64,000 nucleotides of DNA from Acidobacteriota bacterium. GTDB lineage: Bacteria > Acidobacteriota > Blastocatellia > Chloracidobacteriales > JADJPF01. Shown here one piece after another: positions 1 to 8,752 of this stretch (position 1 is the stretch's first letter; every line of letters starts with the position of its first letter). The position numbers and the translations under genes were made by a program. The notes below the pieces were generated by a model. It was not told the DNA's origin. It searched no databases and saw only the letters and a list, made by a program, of their open reading frames with translations. Where the stretch lies: contig JACQZQ010000056.1 of the NCBI GenBank assembly GCA_016213785.1, positions 112,141 to 176,140 on the forward strand, written 5' to 3'.

Positions 1-594
1 AAAGAGTTTAAGAAAAGACTATATTCTTTTTCAATAACATCAATATTATTTGCATTCATGACATCTCCACTAATTATACTTATGATTATTGTTATTTCTC
101 GTGAGTGGTTAATGCTAATGGTTTCTCCTAGTAGTTTGCAAACTCCTAAGGGGTTTTCTTTTTTAGCTTTAGTATTTATTCTAGTTAGTGTAGGGATAAA
201 ACTTGCTTTGGATTATTCATTATATCCTTCAATTGTTATGTTAGAAGCCAATCAAGGGATAGTGGCGTTAAGACGAGCTAAAGAGCTTGCTAGGCGTGTT
301 TGGCCTACAATAATAGCTATTTACTTGCCACTTCTTTTACTTGCTATAGTTAATTTATTTATATTGTTTGGGTTATTGGTTGATAGTCAAATAAAAACAG
401 ATATTTTGATAAACAATTTAGTTAGTTATCGTATTGATATTCATCTTTATGATTCTCTACTAGCTTTAATTATTATATTAGTTGGAGTTGTGGCTAATCC
501 TTTGTTTGCAATTCTTCTTGCTATGATATATTTGAAGTCCCGTCAGGTTGTTGGCGATACGCTTGAAAATGTATTAGGTAAATTTAAAGAATAA
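1..594 (+). CDS. Partial integral membrane protein (5' end outside window)
   Basis: The frame is open from base 1 to the stop at 594, so the gene begins upstream; the first ATG at 58 is probably internal. Four strongly hydrophobic segments follow that ATG (about residues 3-20, 33-52, 84-107 and 131-160). Between the second and third lies the polar helix LEANQGIVALRRAKELARR, a pattern of a bound helix with an ALRRA-type core seen in multi-pass families such as glycerophosphodiester-phosphodiesterase membrane domains. That resemblance is only in style; no catalytic motif is visible and the function is unknown. The next gene starts 136 bp downstream with its own ribosome site, so co-transcription is uncertain. 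Confidence 0.6.
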   Translation, partial: KEFKKRLYSFSITSILFAFMTSPLIILMIIVISREWLMLMVSPSSLQTPKGFSFLALVFILVSVGIKLALDYSLYPSIVMLEANQGIVALRRAKELARRVWPTIIAIYLPLLLLAIVNLFILFGLLVDSQIKTDILINNLVSYRIDIHLYDSLLALIIILVGVVANPLFAILLAMIYLKSRQVVGDTLENVLGKFKE

Positions 595-730
595 ATATTA
601 AAGATAAACTGGGATTTTTGCTAAATTAGTCAAATTAATCCATTTTTAAAGTAAAATCGTCCAGAATAATTAATATTTAGTTACATCTTAGTAATGAAAA
701 ATCACACTTTTTACAAGGAGCAAAGAAAAT

Positions 731-1420
731 ATGTTTATCTACATATTATTTAGTTTACCAGCGCTTTTGTTAGCAATAATTGCTCAAATTTGGGTAAAAA
801 GTACTTATACAAAAGCCTCTAACATAGGAAGTTATTTAGGTTTAACAGGTGCTGAGGTTGCTAAAGCGATTTTAAACCAAAATGCTGTTAGAGATGTTAA
901 GGTAGAAATAACCGAGGGTTGGTTAAGTGATCATTATCATCCTCTAGAAAAAGCCTTAAAACTTTCTCCTGAAAACTATCATGGTAAATCCTTAGCTGCT
1001 ATAGGAGTTGCTGCTCATGAGGCTGGACATGCCTTACAGCATAATAAAAACTACTTGCCAATGTATTTACGTAGTGCTTTAGTTCCCGTGACAAGTTTTG
1101 GGTCTAATTTTGCTTATGTGATATTTATTCTAGGGCTTTTACTAATGAAGTTTGTTTTTATTGGTAAGTTTCTTATGATTGCTGGTATAGTGCTTTTTAC
1201 TTTAACTTTCCTTTTTACACTAATTACGCTTCCTGTAGAATTTGATGCTTCAAATAGAGCCATTTCTATTTTAAGGGAGGGTAGGTTTTTATCTGAGCAA
1301 GAGTTAGTTCCTGTTAAAAAAGTACTTACAGCCGCAGCACTTACTTATGTGGCTGCCGCTGCCCAAGCCCTATCTTTACTACTTTGGGCAGTTACAGAGT
1401 ATAAACGTAGTGATGACTAG
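731..1420 (+). CDS. YugP-like neutral zinc metallopeptidase
   Basis: This 229-residue membrane protein carries the zinc-binding HEAGH motif (H96, E97, H100) in the context AAHEAGHALQH, as in the Zn_peptidase_2 / YugP family, whose members are of about this length. There is an N-terminal membrane segment (residues 1-20) and further hydrophobic stretches around 115-155 and near the C-terminus, placing the active site at the membrane. The conserved NRAI..L region lies at residues 178-182. The start is supported by ACAAGGAG about 10 bases upstream. The family is a predicted membrane protease whose substrates are not known. A strong intrinsic terminator follows directly. Confidence 0.9.
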   Translation: MFIYILFSLPALLLAIIAQIWVKSTYTKASNIGSYLGLTGAEVAKAILNQNAVRDVKVEITEGWLSDHYHPLEKALKLSPENYHGKSLAAIGVAAHEAGHALQHNKNYLPMYLRSALVPVTSFGSNFAYVIFILGLLLMKFVFIGKFLMIAGIVLFTLTFLFTLITLPVEFDASNRAISILREGRFLSEQELVPVKKVLTAAALTYVAAAAQALSLLLWAVTEYKRSDD

Positions 1421-1428
1421 AATTCTTA

Positions 1429-1471
1429 GGGATAGAGTTTATTTTCAGTAAACTCTATCCCCTTTATTTTT
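1429..1471 (+). terminator. Intrinsic terminator after the zinc peptidase gene
   Basis: GGGATAGAGTTTA (1429-1441) pairs perfectly over 13 bp with TAAACTCTATCCC (1449-1461) around a 7-base loop, followed by CTTTATTTTT. This is a classic Rho-independent terminator 9 bp after the stop codon. Confidence 0.85.
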
Positions 1472-1495
1472 AATAATTAGTATATTGGATATAAA

Positions 1496-1816
1496 ATGGC
1501 TATATTAAAAGAAAACCCAACATTACCAGAGTTTCAACATTATATAAAAGAAATATGTAAAGAAAGAGGATGGGATAAGAATACAGACTTAGAAATATTT
1601 TTATTATTTACAGAAGAAGTAGGTGAGTTAGCTAAAGCAATTAGGAAATCTCAAGGTCTATACAATGAAAAAGCTAAGAATACAAAACATAACCTTGAAG
1701 AAGAATTTGCTGATGTTTTTAGTTATTTATTAGACTTAGCTAATTATTTTAATGTAGATTTAGAAAAAGCTTTTAGACTTAAAGATAAGTTAAACTCGTC
1801 TAGGAAATGGGATTAA
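1496..1816 (+). CDS. MazG-like nucleotide pyrophosphohydrolase
   Basis: A single-domain 106-residue protein with the two helices that bind Mg2+ in all-alpha NTP pyrophosphatases: EEVGELAKAI (residues 40-49) and EEEFADVFSYLLDLA (68-82). The ending with KLNSSRKW matches the small MazG-like class, where a conserved R/KxW tail is common. Such enzymes hydrolyse (d)NTPs to monophosphate and pyrophosphate and are viewed as house-cleaning enzymes; the substrate cannot be read from sequence. No clear Shine-Dalgarno site precedes the ATG. It stands alone between two terminators, so it is probably monocistronic. Confidence 0.85.
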   Translation: MAILKENPTLPEFQHYIKEICKERGWDKNTDLEIFLLFTEEVGELAKAIRKSQGLYNEKAKNTKHNLEEEFADVFSYLLDLANYFNVDLEKAFRLKDKLNSSRKWD

Positions 1817-1827
1817 AGTTTTAGAAG

Positions 1828-1859
1828 TAAAAAAGGAGGTTATATAACCTCCTTTTTTT
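1828..1859. terminator. Bidirectional intrinsic terminator
   Basis: A nearly perfect palindrome centred on AGGTTATATAACCT, with A-runs on one side and T-runs on the other. It lies between the convergent MazG-like gene and the NHL-repeat gene and should terminate in both directions. Confidence 0.85.
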
Positions 1860-1885
1860 ATTTCTAATGATAATATGCTAGTATT

Positions 1886-3481
1886 TTATCTTATGCTGGT
1901 AGGTTGATTGGCTTCACCAACGGCTTGACCTGGAGCAGAAACTACGCGTTCATTTCCACCAATAACAGTTTTTCGTTGAATACGATTATTAAGAGTATCA
2001 CCGATAAATACGCTACCAGAAGCAGCAAGCGTTATACCTTCAGGGCCATTTACATTACCTAAATTGCTACCAGGCCCCATAAATAATGACCAACCTTTAA
2101 GTGTACCATCTTTATTAATTTGAATACGATTATTACCAGTATCAGCTACATAAACCCGATTTAAGGAATCCACAAATATACCTACAGGAGAGTTTAGCCT
2201 TCCTAAATCTGAACCAGCCGTAGCACCAGCATAAACAGCCCAACCTCCTGCCATACCAGTTGTAGAGATTTGAACACGATTATTACCAGTATCAGCTACA
2301 TAAACTCTACCAATAGAATCTACTGCAATTCCACGAGGTCTATCAAATTGACCTAATGCACGGCCAGGTCTAGAGTCAGCAAAAACTGTAAAAGTAGCAA
2401 TAGCGCTAGCATTAGTTACTTTTACAATTCGGCTATTTCCTGTATCTGCAACATAGAGAATATTTTGGGTTTCATCATAAGCAACAGCTTGAGGGAAATT
2501 AAGGATATTTATTGTTGTTCCTTGACCAGCTAGAACCCTCCAAGTCTTTCCTCCATCTGTAGAGCGTTGAACACGGTTATTAAGAGTATCAGCAACAAAA
2601 ATTATTGAACCATTAGCACTAGTAGCAACACCACGTGGGCCATTAAAATGACCTGTTGCTTCACCTTGACCCTTACCTACTGTTGTCCAAGTTTGGCCTT
2701 CATCACTACTCATTTGAATACGGTTATTAGCTGTATCAGTAAAGAAAACATTTTTATGTTCTAGAGGCGCGCCTTTTCCACAAGCTAAGTTAAAATCAGG
2801 TCTTCCACAATCTGACATTCCATTTATAGCAAAGCTATAGTTTCCACAAGAAACATCGCTTGAACTAACACTTGAAATTACAACTACAAATTGTGCCCCA
2901 GCAGGGATATTAAAGGAAAAACCACGATTAACAGCGCTTGTTCCTGCGTCTGCAATATAATTTTGGGCAATATTATTAGGGTTAAAACAATTTAGATATG
3001 CTGCTGCAAAAAGGCTGGTATTATTACAAGATACTTTATTTAGATTAACTGTGATACAACGATCTTCATCAGTGGTATTTTGGAAACGATAGGCATCATA
3101 CTTAAAATTACCTGATAGTGTCCCTGGAAATGCTTTACCATTACAGTTTGTTGCTACGCCATCACGAAAGACTCTACTATTTTGTGCTCCTGTGCTAAAA
3201 GGGATTGACTGTCTAGTTCCTTGGCCTAAAGCTCCGTTTATGGTTAAACAAGTTGAAGCTAGAGCATCTAGCTCTAGTTGCTCTGGGCTAGCATCATTAT
3301 TTACAGCGTTTACATCAAAATTACTTTTTTCTGCTATATCTTTATTTAATAAGTGTAAATCTGTTAAGTAAATGGGTTCTTCGCTTTGTGCTGAACTAAT
3401 AGAAGTAGAATTTGATATGCTGATAAAAGATAATGTTAAAATTAAGGTTAAAATAGAAACATAACGCTTATTTTTTGTCAT
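1886..3481 (-). CDS. Secreted six-bladed NHL-repeat propeller protein
   Basis: Residues 1-32 form a Sec signal peptide (hydrophobic core 8-22). Residues of about 80-220 make a cysteine-containing beta domain resembling the PPC type of exported bacterial proteins (IPFSTG...YRFQN...CITV...NYSFAI). From about residue 240 there are six NHL blades, recognisable by variants of VADTGNNRIQ (for example FTDTANNRIQ, VADTLNNRVQ, IGDTLNNRIQ). Two blades include sialidase-like SSDEGQTW and STDGGKTW turns. NHL propellers usually bind partners or surfaces; no enzymatic residues are evident. The start is ATG at 3481, with an unusual structured leader upstream. Monocistronic, ending at a shared terminator. 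Confidence 0.85.
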   Translation of the reverse strand: MTKNKRYVSILTLILTLSFISISNSTSISSAQSEEPIYLTDLHLLNKDIAEKSNFDVNAVNNDASPEQLELDALASTCLTINGALGQGTRQSIPFSTGAQNSRVFRDGVATNCNGKAFPGTLSGNFKYDAYRFQNTTDEDRCITVNLNKVSCNNTSLFAAAYLNCFNPNNIAQNYIADAGTSAVNRGFSFNIPAGAQFVVVISSVSSSDVSCGNYSFAINGMSDCGRPDFNLACGKGAPLEHKNVFFTDTANNRIQMSSDEGQTWTTVGKGQGEATGHFNGPRGVATSANGSIIFVADTLNNRVQRSTDGGKTWRVLAGQGTTINILNFPQAVAYDETQNILYVADTGNSRIVKVTNASAIATFTVFADSRPGRALGQFDRPRGIAVDSIGRVYVADTGNNRVQISTTGMAGGWAVYAGATAGSDLGRLNSPVGIFVDSLNRVYVADTGNNRIQINKDGTLKGWSLFMGPGSNLGNVNGPEGITLAASGSVFIGDTLNNRIQRKTVIGGNERVVSAPGQAVGEANQPTSIR

Positions 3482-3492
3482 AAAATATCTTA

Positions 3493-3547
3493 GTGCTTGG
3501 GGCAGTCCCTAAAACTTAAGCACTCCTCCTTAAAAAACTTTATTATA
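3493..3547 (-). promoter_or_regulatory. Structured 5' leader and -10 box of the NHL gene
   Basis: Reading the minus strand there is a TATAAT box (3547-3542), a perfect Shine-Dalgarno AAGGAGG (3531-3525) and then a hairpin GTGCTT...AAGCAC (3523-3493) with an inner GGG-ACTG-CCC stem, ending about 12 bases before the start codon. The strong ribosome site is about 43 bases from the annotated ATG, too far to serve it directly. The rest of the 377-bp gap holds one more hairpin (3799-3835) and no other recognisable signal. Confidence 0.35.
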
Positions 3548-3798
3548 ACAATTTTTATAAATTAGCTTTATTTGAAATTTTATATAAAGAACCTGTAATT
3601 TAGTGTTTTCTCTCTTAAAAATACTAAATTTAATTATTTTTTAACCAGTAAATATACGTAAGCAATAATAAAAATGACAACTTAAAGGGAAAGATATAGG
3701 AAAATGTATTTAAACACAAGCTTTTTTTATAGGTTTTTACTAATATATTGGAAAACTTTAGCATACTAATTTTGTTAGGAATGGTGTAGGGTTAAAGA

Positions 3799-3835
3799 TA
3801 GCTGTAACTAATTATGGGTAAAGAAGTTACAGCTA
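3799..3835 (-). terminator. Probable terminator of the 206-residue membrane protein gene
   Basis: TAGCTGTAACT (3799-3809) pairs perfectly with AGTTACAGCTA (3825-3835). On the minus strand the stem is followed by TCTTTAACC, only a weak T-run, so termination may be inefficient. It lies just past the stop of the minus-strand gene ending at 3859. Confidence 0.45.
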
Positions 3836-3858
3836 TTTATAAGATTTGGTGTAAAAAG

Positions 3859-4479
3859 CTAATTGCTAGAGTCTAAAGAGGAAAAATTTTGTTTATTTTT
3901 TAAGCTTTCCCATAAGGGAATCCGGCTTGAAATATATATACTTATACTTACATCCGCAACTAAACAACCAATAGCATACCAGTTTGGAATATAAGTAGAG
4001 TTTGAGTAGTGCCAAATATCCCAAGCAAGCCCATGTAAAGCAATTCCAATAACTAAAAACCAAGGTGAACGTTTAAGCCCAAGTATTGTAAATAAGAGAT
4101 ATATGGGTAGTCCTATAATTTCTACTGCAAGCCACAAACTAGTCCCATCCTTTGTTAGACAACTTAAAATATAAATTACTGGCATTCCAGCAAGAAAAAG
4201 AGCCATTGCTATAGGCTCAAAAACTTTAGCTTTTTGTTCAATGAACCTTGTTATAAATAGAAATAGAACCGTTATTCCGCAAAAAATTGATGCTGCTTTA
4301 CAAGGATCTGTAAAAGCATTATCCCAAGAAGGAACATTATATAAAGTAATAGCATTAAGACTAAGCATTAATATAAGTGTAACTTGCTGATATAACAGGC
4401 TATGTGTTGTACCCGCACTCTGTGAATTTTCACTATAGGAAACATTAAACATTTTATGCAAGTTGTTTAGTGATTTCAT
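3859..4479 (-). CDS. Six-helix integral membrane protein of unknown function
   Basis: A 206-residue protein with about six hydrophobic helices (roughly residues 29-48, 60-78, 88-108, 114-134, 140-153, 167-186). I do not recognise a family. The last two helices are linked by HGLAWDIWHYSNSTYIPNWY, rich in aromatic residues and His, which could face a ligand site. The start at 4479 has only a weak GAGAAAA upstream. The DinB gene lies 43 bp upstream on the same strand, so both could be one transcript ending at the hairpin at 3799-3835. Confidence 0.65.
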   Translation of the reverse strand: MKSLNNLHKMFNVSYSENSQSAGTTHSLLYQQVTLILMLSLNAITLYNVPSWDNAFTDPCKAASIFCGITVLFLFITRFIEQKAKVFEPIAMALFLAGMPVIYILSCLTKDGTSLWLAVEIIGLPIYLLFTILGLKRSPWFLVIGIALHGLAWDIWHYSNSTYIPNWYAIGCLVADVSISIYISSRIPLWESLKNKQNFSSLDSSN

Positions 4480-4522
4480 AATTTATTTTCTCAATACTAG
4501 TTAAACTTAAACATTAATTGGA

Positions 4523-5038
4523 TTAGGCAACACCAAAAGCCCCGCTTCCTGATGGAAGTTTACGAGTTTTGCGCCATGATGCTAGTTGACCGGCATGATT
4601 ACCTTCATGAAACAATAAATAATGGAGTAAGTGCCCAATAGTCGGTTGCGTAATAGCAAAATGTGGGTCAGGCGTTGGCCTAGATAAGTCCTCCATTGTT
4701 AATTTTTCTATAGCTTGTTTGCGTATTTGTTCTGTTCTTATTAATTTTTCCATAAGCTCTTCTTTAGCGTGATAACGGTTTTTATCAGCACTAGGTGCAT
4801 TTCCAGGAGCATAGGCCCTCCACCATTCCTTAGGTAATTGTGATAGTTGTGGAGCATCTGGAACTTGAAGAACCGAAAAAATCATACAATCAGCCAAAAA
4901 TAAGTGCCCTAAAGTCCAAGCAGGGTGATTTTCTCCTTCAACAGATTGATGGCACATTTGTTCTTGGTCTAAATCTGCAACCAAATTAAGTGTCTGTTCT
5001 CGTGCTTTACTTAGTCCCCATACTAATAAATCGTTCAT
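4523..5038 (-). CDS. DinB-family (YfiT-like) putative metal-dependent protein
   Basis: This 171-residue four-helix-bundle protein shows the DinB_2 histidines: HPAWTLGHLFLAD around residues 38-50 and HEGNHAGQLASWR near 144-156. In the family, histidines at these positions bind a divalent metal, and members act as thiol-dependent transferases or are uncharacterised damage-induced proteins. The start is firm: AGGAGAA lies about 9 bases before ATG. It is transcribed divergently from the AraC-type regulator at 5199, with 160 bp between, a common regulator-target layout, though the link is inference. Confidence 0.85.
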   Translation of the reverse strand: MNDLLVWGLSKAREQTLNLVADLDQEQMCHQSVEGENHPAWTLGHLFLADCMIFSVLQVPDAPQLSQLPKEWWRAYAPGNAPSADKNRYHAKEELMEKLIRTEQIRKQAIEKLTMEDLSRPTPDPHFAITQPTIGHLLHYLLFHEGNHAGQLASWRKTRKLPSGSGAFGVA

Positions 5039-5198
5039 AAATAATAAGTTCTCCTAAAATAATTTGATCTTACAGTGAGCTAAATAGTAACGTTATTAAA
5101 TGATGGCGTAAATGACATAAATACAACAATTTCTGCCATTAGTTTTTTGATTATGTTAGACTAAAAACTTAAACATATCTTATTTTGGGGTGTTATAA

Positions 5199-6200
5199 AT
5201 GACCAATATAGATGTAGAGAAACGTATAGTATTTTTAGCTATTGAACCTATATTAGAACTGGATTTAGTAGGCACTTTAAGCATATTTCAAACCGCAAAT
5301 TACTTGCTTAGACCTCAAAAACCTTTTTATCAAGTCGAGGTAATAACATCAGGAAAAGGTAGTAGTGTTATTGGGGATTGTGGACTATCTATTAATGTAA
5401 ATAAGAAGTTAGAGGCTTTAGTAAAAGAATCTATAAGCTTAAACCCTATAGACACTTTACTTGTTATAGGTGGTTCAGGGAGTCTTAAAATAGAGCCTAT
5501 AGATACAGTAGCATTATGGATAAAAAAAGAGAGTTCTAAAATACGTCGGGTTGGTTCTATATGTACAGGAGCCTTTGTTTTAGCTGCTGCGGGGCTTTTA
5601 GATAACCTTCGTGCTACTACTCATTGGTCATATTGCGCTAATTTACTTGCTAAACACCCCAAAATACAAGTAGATAATAACTCTATCTTTGTTAAAGATA
5701 GAAATATTTATACTTCAGCAGGTGTTACAGCTGGTATGGATTTAGCTTTAGAGCTAGTAGAAGAGGATTTAGGCTCAACAATGGCATTAGATATTTCTCG
5801 CCTTTTAGTAATATTTTTACGCCGTCCAGGAGGGCAAAGCCAATTTAGTGTTACACTTAACACCTTAACACCAGAACGCCATAGTCTAAAAATCTTACCA
5901 GCTTGGATTTTAGAACATATTTCTGAACCTTTGCCTATAGAGGTTTTAGCTAATCAATCTGCTATGAGCTTACGTCATTTTGCTAGAGTGTTTACTTCTG
6001 AGTTTGGCACAACTCCTGCTCAATATGTTTTAGAACAACGTGTTGAGGCTGCGCGGCGTAGTTTAATTAAAACTAAATTAGGCCAAAAAGAAATTGCCCT
6101 AAAATGTGGGTTTAGTAACGTTGAACATATGCGACGGGCTTTTTTACGTATTACAGGCGTAACCCCTAATACTTATAGAAAACACTTTAATCAAAATTAA
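5199..6200 (+). CDS. GlxA-type AraC-family transcriptional regulator with DJ-1/PfpI domain
   Basis: Residues 8-190 are a DJ-1/PfpI-like domain with the nucleophile-elbow motif GSICTGAFVLAAAGLL and the following ATTHW, as in GlxA/FtrA regulators where this domain senses a small molecule instead of acting as a protease. Residues of about 225-330 are a double helix-turn-helix AraC domain (MSLRHFARVFTSEFGTTPAQYV, second helix pair ending in GVTPNTYRKHF). The length, 333 residues, is typical. The upstream GGGGTG site is modest. It sits divergent to the DinB gene, which it may control. Confidence 0.9.
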   Translation: MTNIDVEKRIVFLAIEPILELDLVGTLSIFQTANYLLRPQKPFYQVEVITSGKGSSVIGDCGLSINVNKKLEALVKESISLNPIDTLLVIGGSGSLKIEPIDTVALWIKKESSKIRRVGSICTGAFVLAAAGLLDNLRATTHWSYCANLLAKHPKIQVDNNSIFVKDRNIYTSAGVTAGMDLALELVEEDLGSTMALDISRLLVIFLRRPGGQSQFSVTLNTLTPERHSLKILPAWILEHISEPLPIEVLANQSAMSLRHFARVFTSEFGTTPAQYVLEQRVEAARRSLIKTKLGQKEIALKCGFSNVEHMRRAFLRITGVTPNTYRKHFNQN

Positions 6201-6421
6201 AGGTAAATTATGCTATATGTAGCTATAAATGTAGTGATAGCTAGAGTACCAGTTTAAAATAAACCTGCAAAACATTAAAATTTTCTCTCAACGTTTTTTG
6301 CCCTAGCTAAGTAATACTTATTGTAATCTAAAAAATCACCTAACAATCTAAAACAAATAAACTCAACATTTTATCACTAAGCCCCTTAGTATAACCTAAG
6401 TGTGTTTATTAGGAGGAAATT

Positions 6422-7363
6422 ATGAAAATAATGATGCTATTATCACTACTCTTAGTTTTTGTTATACCAGAGAGTATTTTTGCACAAGCCGCAGGTAATG
6501 TTATTTATTCACAGGAAAAAGGAAATACTGCTACTACGGCTGATAATAAAAAAGCTTATCAAGAAATGGCTTCAGGCAATGTTTTTATTGCTGCCAACAC
6601 GCTTTTGTTTGAAAGCAGTGTATTAATGAATGTTAAGGCTGATGAATATGTTACTACTTTAGCTGTTGAACAAGAATGTCCTACTGTTGAAGAATGTAGC
6701 CAGAAACTAGATGACCGTGTAAGTAGTTTTATTAGTGCTTTAGGTTCAATTGGTATTGAAAAGGAAAGGATTTTTGTAGATTTTGTTGCACAAAACCGTA
6801 TTTATGATTTTGATGTCTCTAAAACTCTTGCTAAGGAAAAACAAGTAGGTTTTATAATTAAGAAGAATATTTTGATCTACTACAAAGACAAAGCTTTAAC
6901 AGATAGAATTGTTACTGTTGGGGCTAAGTTTGGCATTTATGACTTGGTAAAAGTTGATTATTTAGTGAAGGATACAGGTGCTATAAAGAAAAAGCTTTTA
7001 GATGAAGCTTTAGCTGTAATTAAAGAAAAAGAAGCTAAATATAATAGCACCTTTGGATTTAGATATCGCTATTATGTAGTAGTCGAAAGAGAAAAGTATA
7101 ATACCTACTATCCTACTCAAATGTATAATACTTATAATGCTTTTGAGACAGGAAAAATTAGCCGCAATAGTATTTATGCTAATAACTATACAAACGTAAG
7201 TAATAATAATCAGCTTCGTGTTCAAGAAGCTCGTAAAAGTGCTACTTTTTATTATGATCCATTAAATGCAGAAGGTTTTGATCAAGTAATTAACCCTGTG
7301 GTTAATGAACCTGTTGTTCAGTTTACCTTATATGTAAGAGTAAAGTATGAACTAGATAGATAA
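6422..7363 (+). CDS. Secreted SIMPL (DUF541) domain protein
   Basis: An N-terminal signal peptide (residues 1-22, ending FAQA) is followed by a SIMPL/DUF541-type domain: the stretch with VSSFISALGSIGIEKERI and the later GAIKKKLLDEALAVIKEKEAKY match the helix and strand pattern of that family. Members (for example YggE) are periplasmic or outer-membrane associated and linked to stress responses; the biochemical activity is not established. The C-terminal 100 residues are rich in Tyr and Asn. The start is clear, with AGGAGGAAATT directly before ATG. Monocistronic, convergent with the hydrolase gene 21 bp away. Confidence 0.75.
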   Translation: MKIMMLLSLLLVFVIPESIFAQAAGNVIYSQEKGNTATTADNKKAYQEMASGNVFIAANTLLFESSVLMNVKADEYVTTLAVEQECPTVEECSQKLDDRVSSFISALGSIGIEKERIFVDFVAQNRIYDFDVSKTLAKEKQVGFIIKKNILIYYKDKALTDRIVTVGAKFGIYDLVKVDYLVKDTGAIKKKLLDEALAVIKEKEAKYNSTFGFRYRYYVVVEREKYNTYYPTQMYNTYNAFETGKISRNSIYANNYTNVSNNNQLRVQEARKSATFYYDPLNAEGFDQVINPVVNEPVVQFTLYVRVKYELDR

Positions 7364-7384
7364 ATAAGTGTTAGTTTTATTTTT

Positions 7385-8284
7385 CTAATTACTTATTACT
7401 AAATGAGTTAATAGAAATTCAGTTTGTCTTTTAACTGCTTCTTGGAAATCTTTTCCCTGATAAATTTCAAAATGCCCATAAGGATATTTAACTAATTTTC
7501 CTTTGGGCATTTTATTTGCGGCTTTTTCTACTGCTGATATAGGAATTAGAGAATCTTTTTCTGCTGCCATAACAAGTGCAGGGCAATGGACTTTAGAAGC
7601 ATATCTAGTAGGGTTATAGCTAGCAAGTATTAGCATTATTCTTGCAGGGCAACGATTAATCCAATTAGAGTTTTTTGCAACTATTGCTTGATAACCTTTT
7701 TCTGAATCAATGGTGTTTAGTGCAGCAAATTCTGATGGTGAGCCATAAACCTTTATATAATGAGGCTCTCGACCTATTAACATGCAAAATAAGTCTATTA
7801 GGCCATGAAATGTAGCTTTAAGTATATAACCTAGCCCTAAACTGCTAATTGTCGTAATTGCATCAACATGAGGAACTTGTGAAACTAGAGCAGCTATATC
7901 TGGGTTTTTACTTGCTATAACCATTACATGTCCACCAGAAAATGAACTTCCCCAAAGCCCAATTTTCCTGTTATTTATCTTAGGTAAGGAACGAGTGTAA
8001 TCTAATGCTGCTTGCCAGTCCTGAAGATGGCGATAAGGATTTATATAATTTCTTGGAGTTCCATCACTATCACCAAAACAGCGGTAGTCAAAAAGTAAAA
8101 CAGCTAGACCATTGCTAGCAAAATATTCTGCAAAGTTTGGTAAACAAAACTTTCTTTCTGCTCCAAACCCATGTGCCATTATTACAACAGGAGGTTTACT
8201 TACTTCTACAGGTAAGTAAAGATCACCTTTGCAAGAAGTTCCTTGACTAAGAAATTCTACTGGGCTAATGCTAAATTTGCTCAT
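7385..8284 (-). CDS. Alpha/beta hydrolase (dienelactone hydrolase-like)
   Basis: A 299-residue alpha/beta hydrolase. The oxyanion motif is HGFGAERKF (around residue 38), the nucleophile elbow is GSSFSGG (Ser near 113), the acid is in AAEKDSLIP (near 240) and the catalytic His is in YGHFEIY (near 272). FDYRCFGDSDG and the DWQAALDYTRSLP helix match the bacterial group annotated as dienelactone hydrolase or acetylxylan-esterase-like; the natural substrate is unknown. No signal peptide. It is the last gene of a four-gene minus-strand run after the RidA-like gene, with 68 bp spacing. Confidence 0.85.
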   Translation of the reverse strand: MSKFSISPVEFLSQGTSCKGDLYLPVEVSKPPVVIMAHGFGAERKFCLPNFAEYFASNGLAVLLFDYRCFGDSDGTPRNYINPYRHLQDWQAALDYTRSLPKINNRKIGLWGSSFSGGHVMVIASKNPDIAALVSQVPHVDAITTISSLGLGYILKATFHGLIDLFCMLIGREPHYIKVYGSPSEFAALNTIDSEKGYQAIVAKNSNWINRCPARIMLILASYNPTRYASKVHCPALVMAAEKDSLIPISAVEKAANKMPKGKLVKYPYGHFEIYQGKDFQEAVKRQTEFLLTHLVISN

Positions 8285-8352
8285 TGTAGTTTGCTAGTAG
8301 GGGAATTTATAAGTCTATGAATTTTTACGAATGTTACATCTACTTAGGTCTA

Positions 8353-8745
8353 TTAGTCAATTATAAAGGCATCAGCTTCGATTTCTACTAACATTTCTGG
8401 AACAATAAGTTTGCTAATTTCAATCATTGAAGTTGCTGGAAGAATATCCTTAAAAAACTCGCCATGAGCGCGTCCTATTTCTTGCCAATCCTGAGTAATA
8501 TTTGTAACAAACATTCGTGTTCTTACTACATCTTTTAAGTTAGCCCCTGCACGAATAAGAACTTTTTCAATATTTTTTAAGGTTTGAACAGTTTGAGCAT
8601 AAGCATCTCCAATTCCTACAACCTCGCCTACTTCATTTGTTGCAGTTGTTCCAGTTACCCAAATATGGTTTCCTATTCTTACTGCACGAGAATAACCAAC
8701 AATTGGTTCCCATTTTGTATTAGTAGCAAAATTTTCTCTTTTCAT
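8353..8745 (-). CDS. RidA-like (YjgF/UK114) family protein lacking the key arginine
   Basis: The 130-residue length and the motifs [35 protein letters not shown] and LVEIEADAF mark a trimeric YjgF/UK114 chorismate-mutase-like fold. In RidA an arginine in PARS-x-V (Arg105 of the E. coli protein) binds the imine carboxylate during enamine/imine hydrolysis; here the same place reads PATSMIE, so threonine replaces it. The protein therefore probably belongs to a different Rid subgroup with another substrate. It starts 7 bp after the AlkD-like gene, suggesting translational coupling. Confidence 0.85.
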   Translation of the reverse strand: MKRENFATNTKWEPIVGYSRAVRIGNHIWVTGTTATNEVGEVVGIGDAYAQTVQTLKNIEKVLIRAGANLKDVVRTRMFVTNITQDWQEIGRAHGEFFKDILPATSMIEISKLIVPEMLVEIEADAFIID

Positions 8746-8752
8746 TTTTCAA

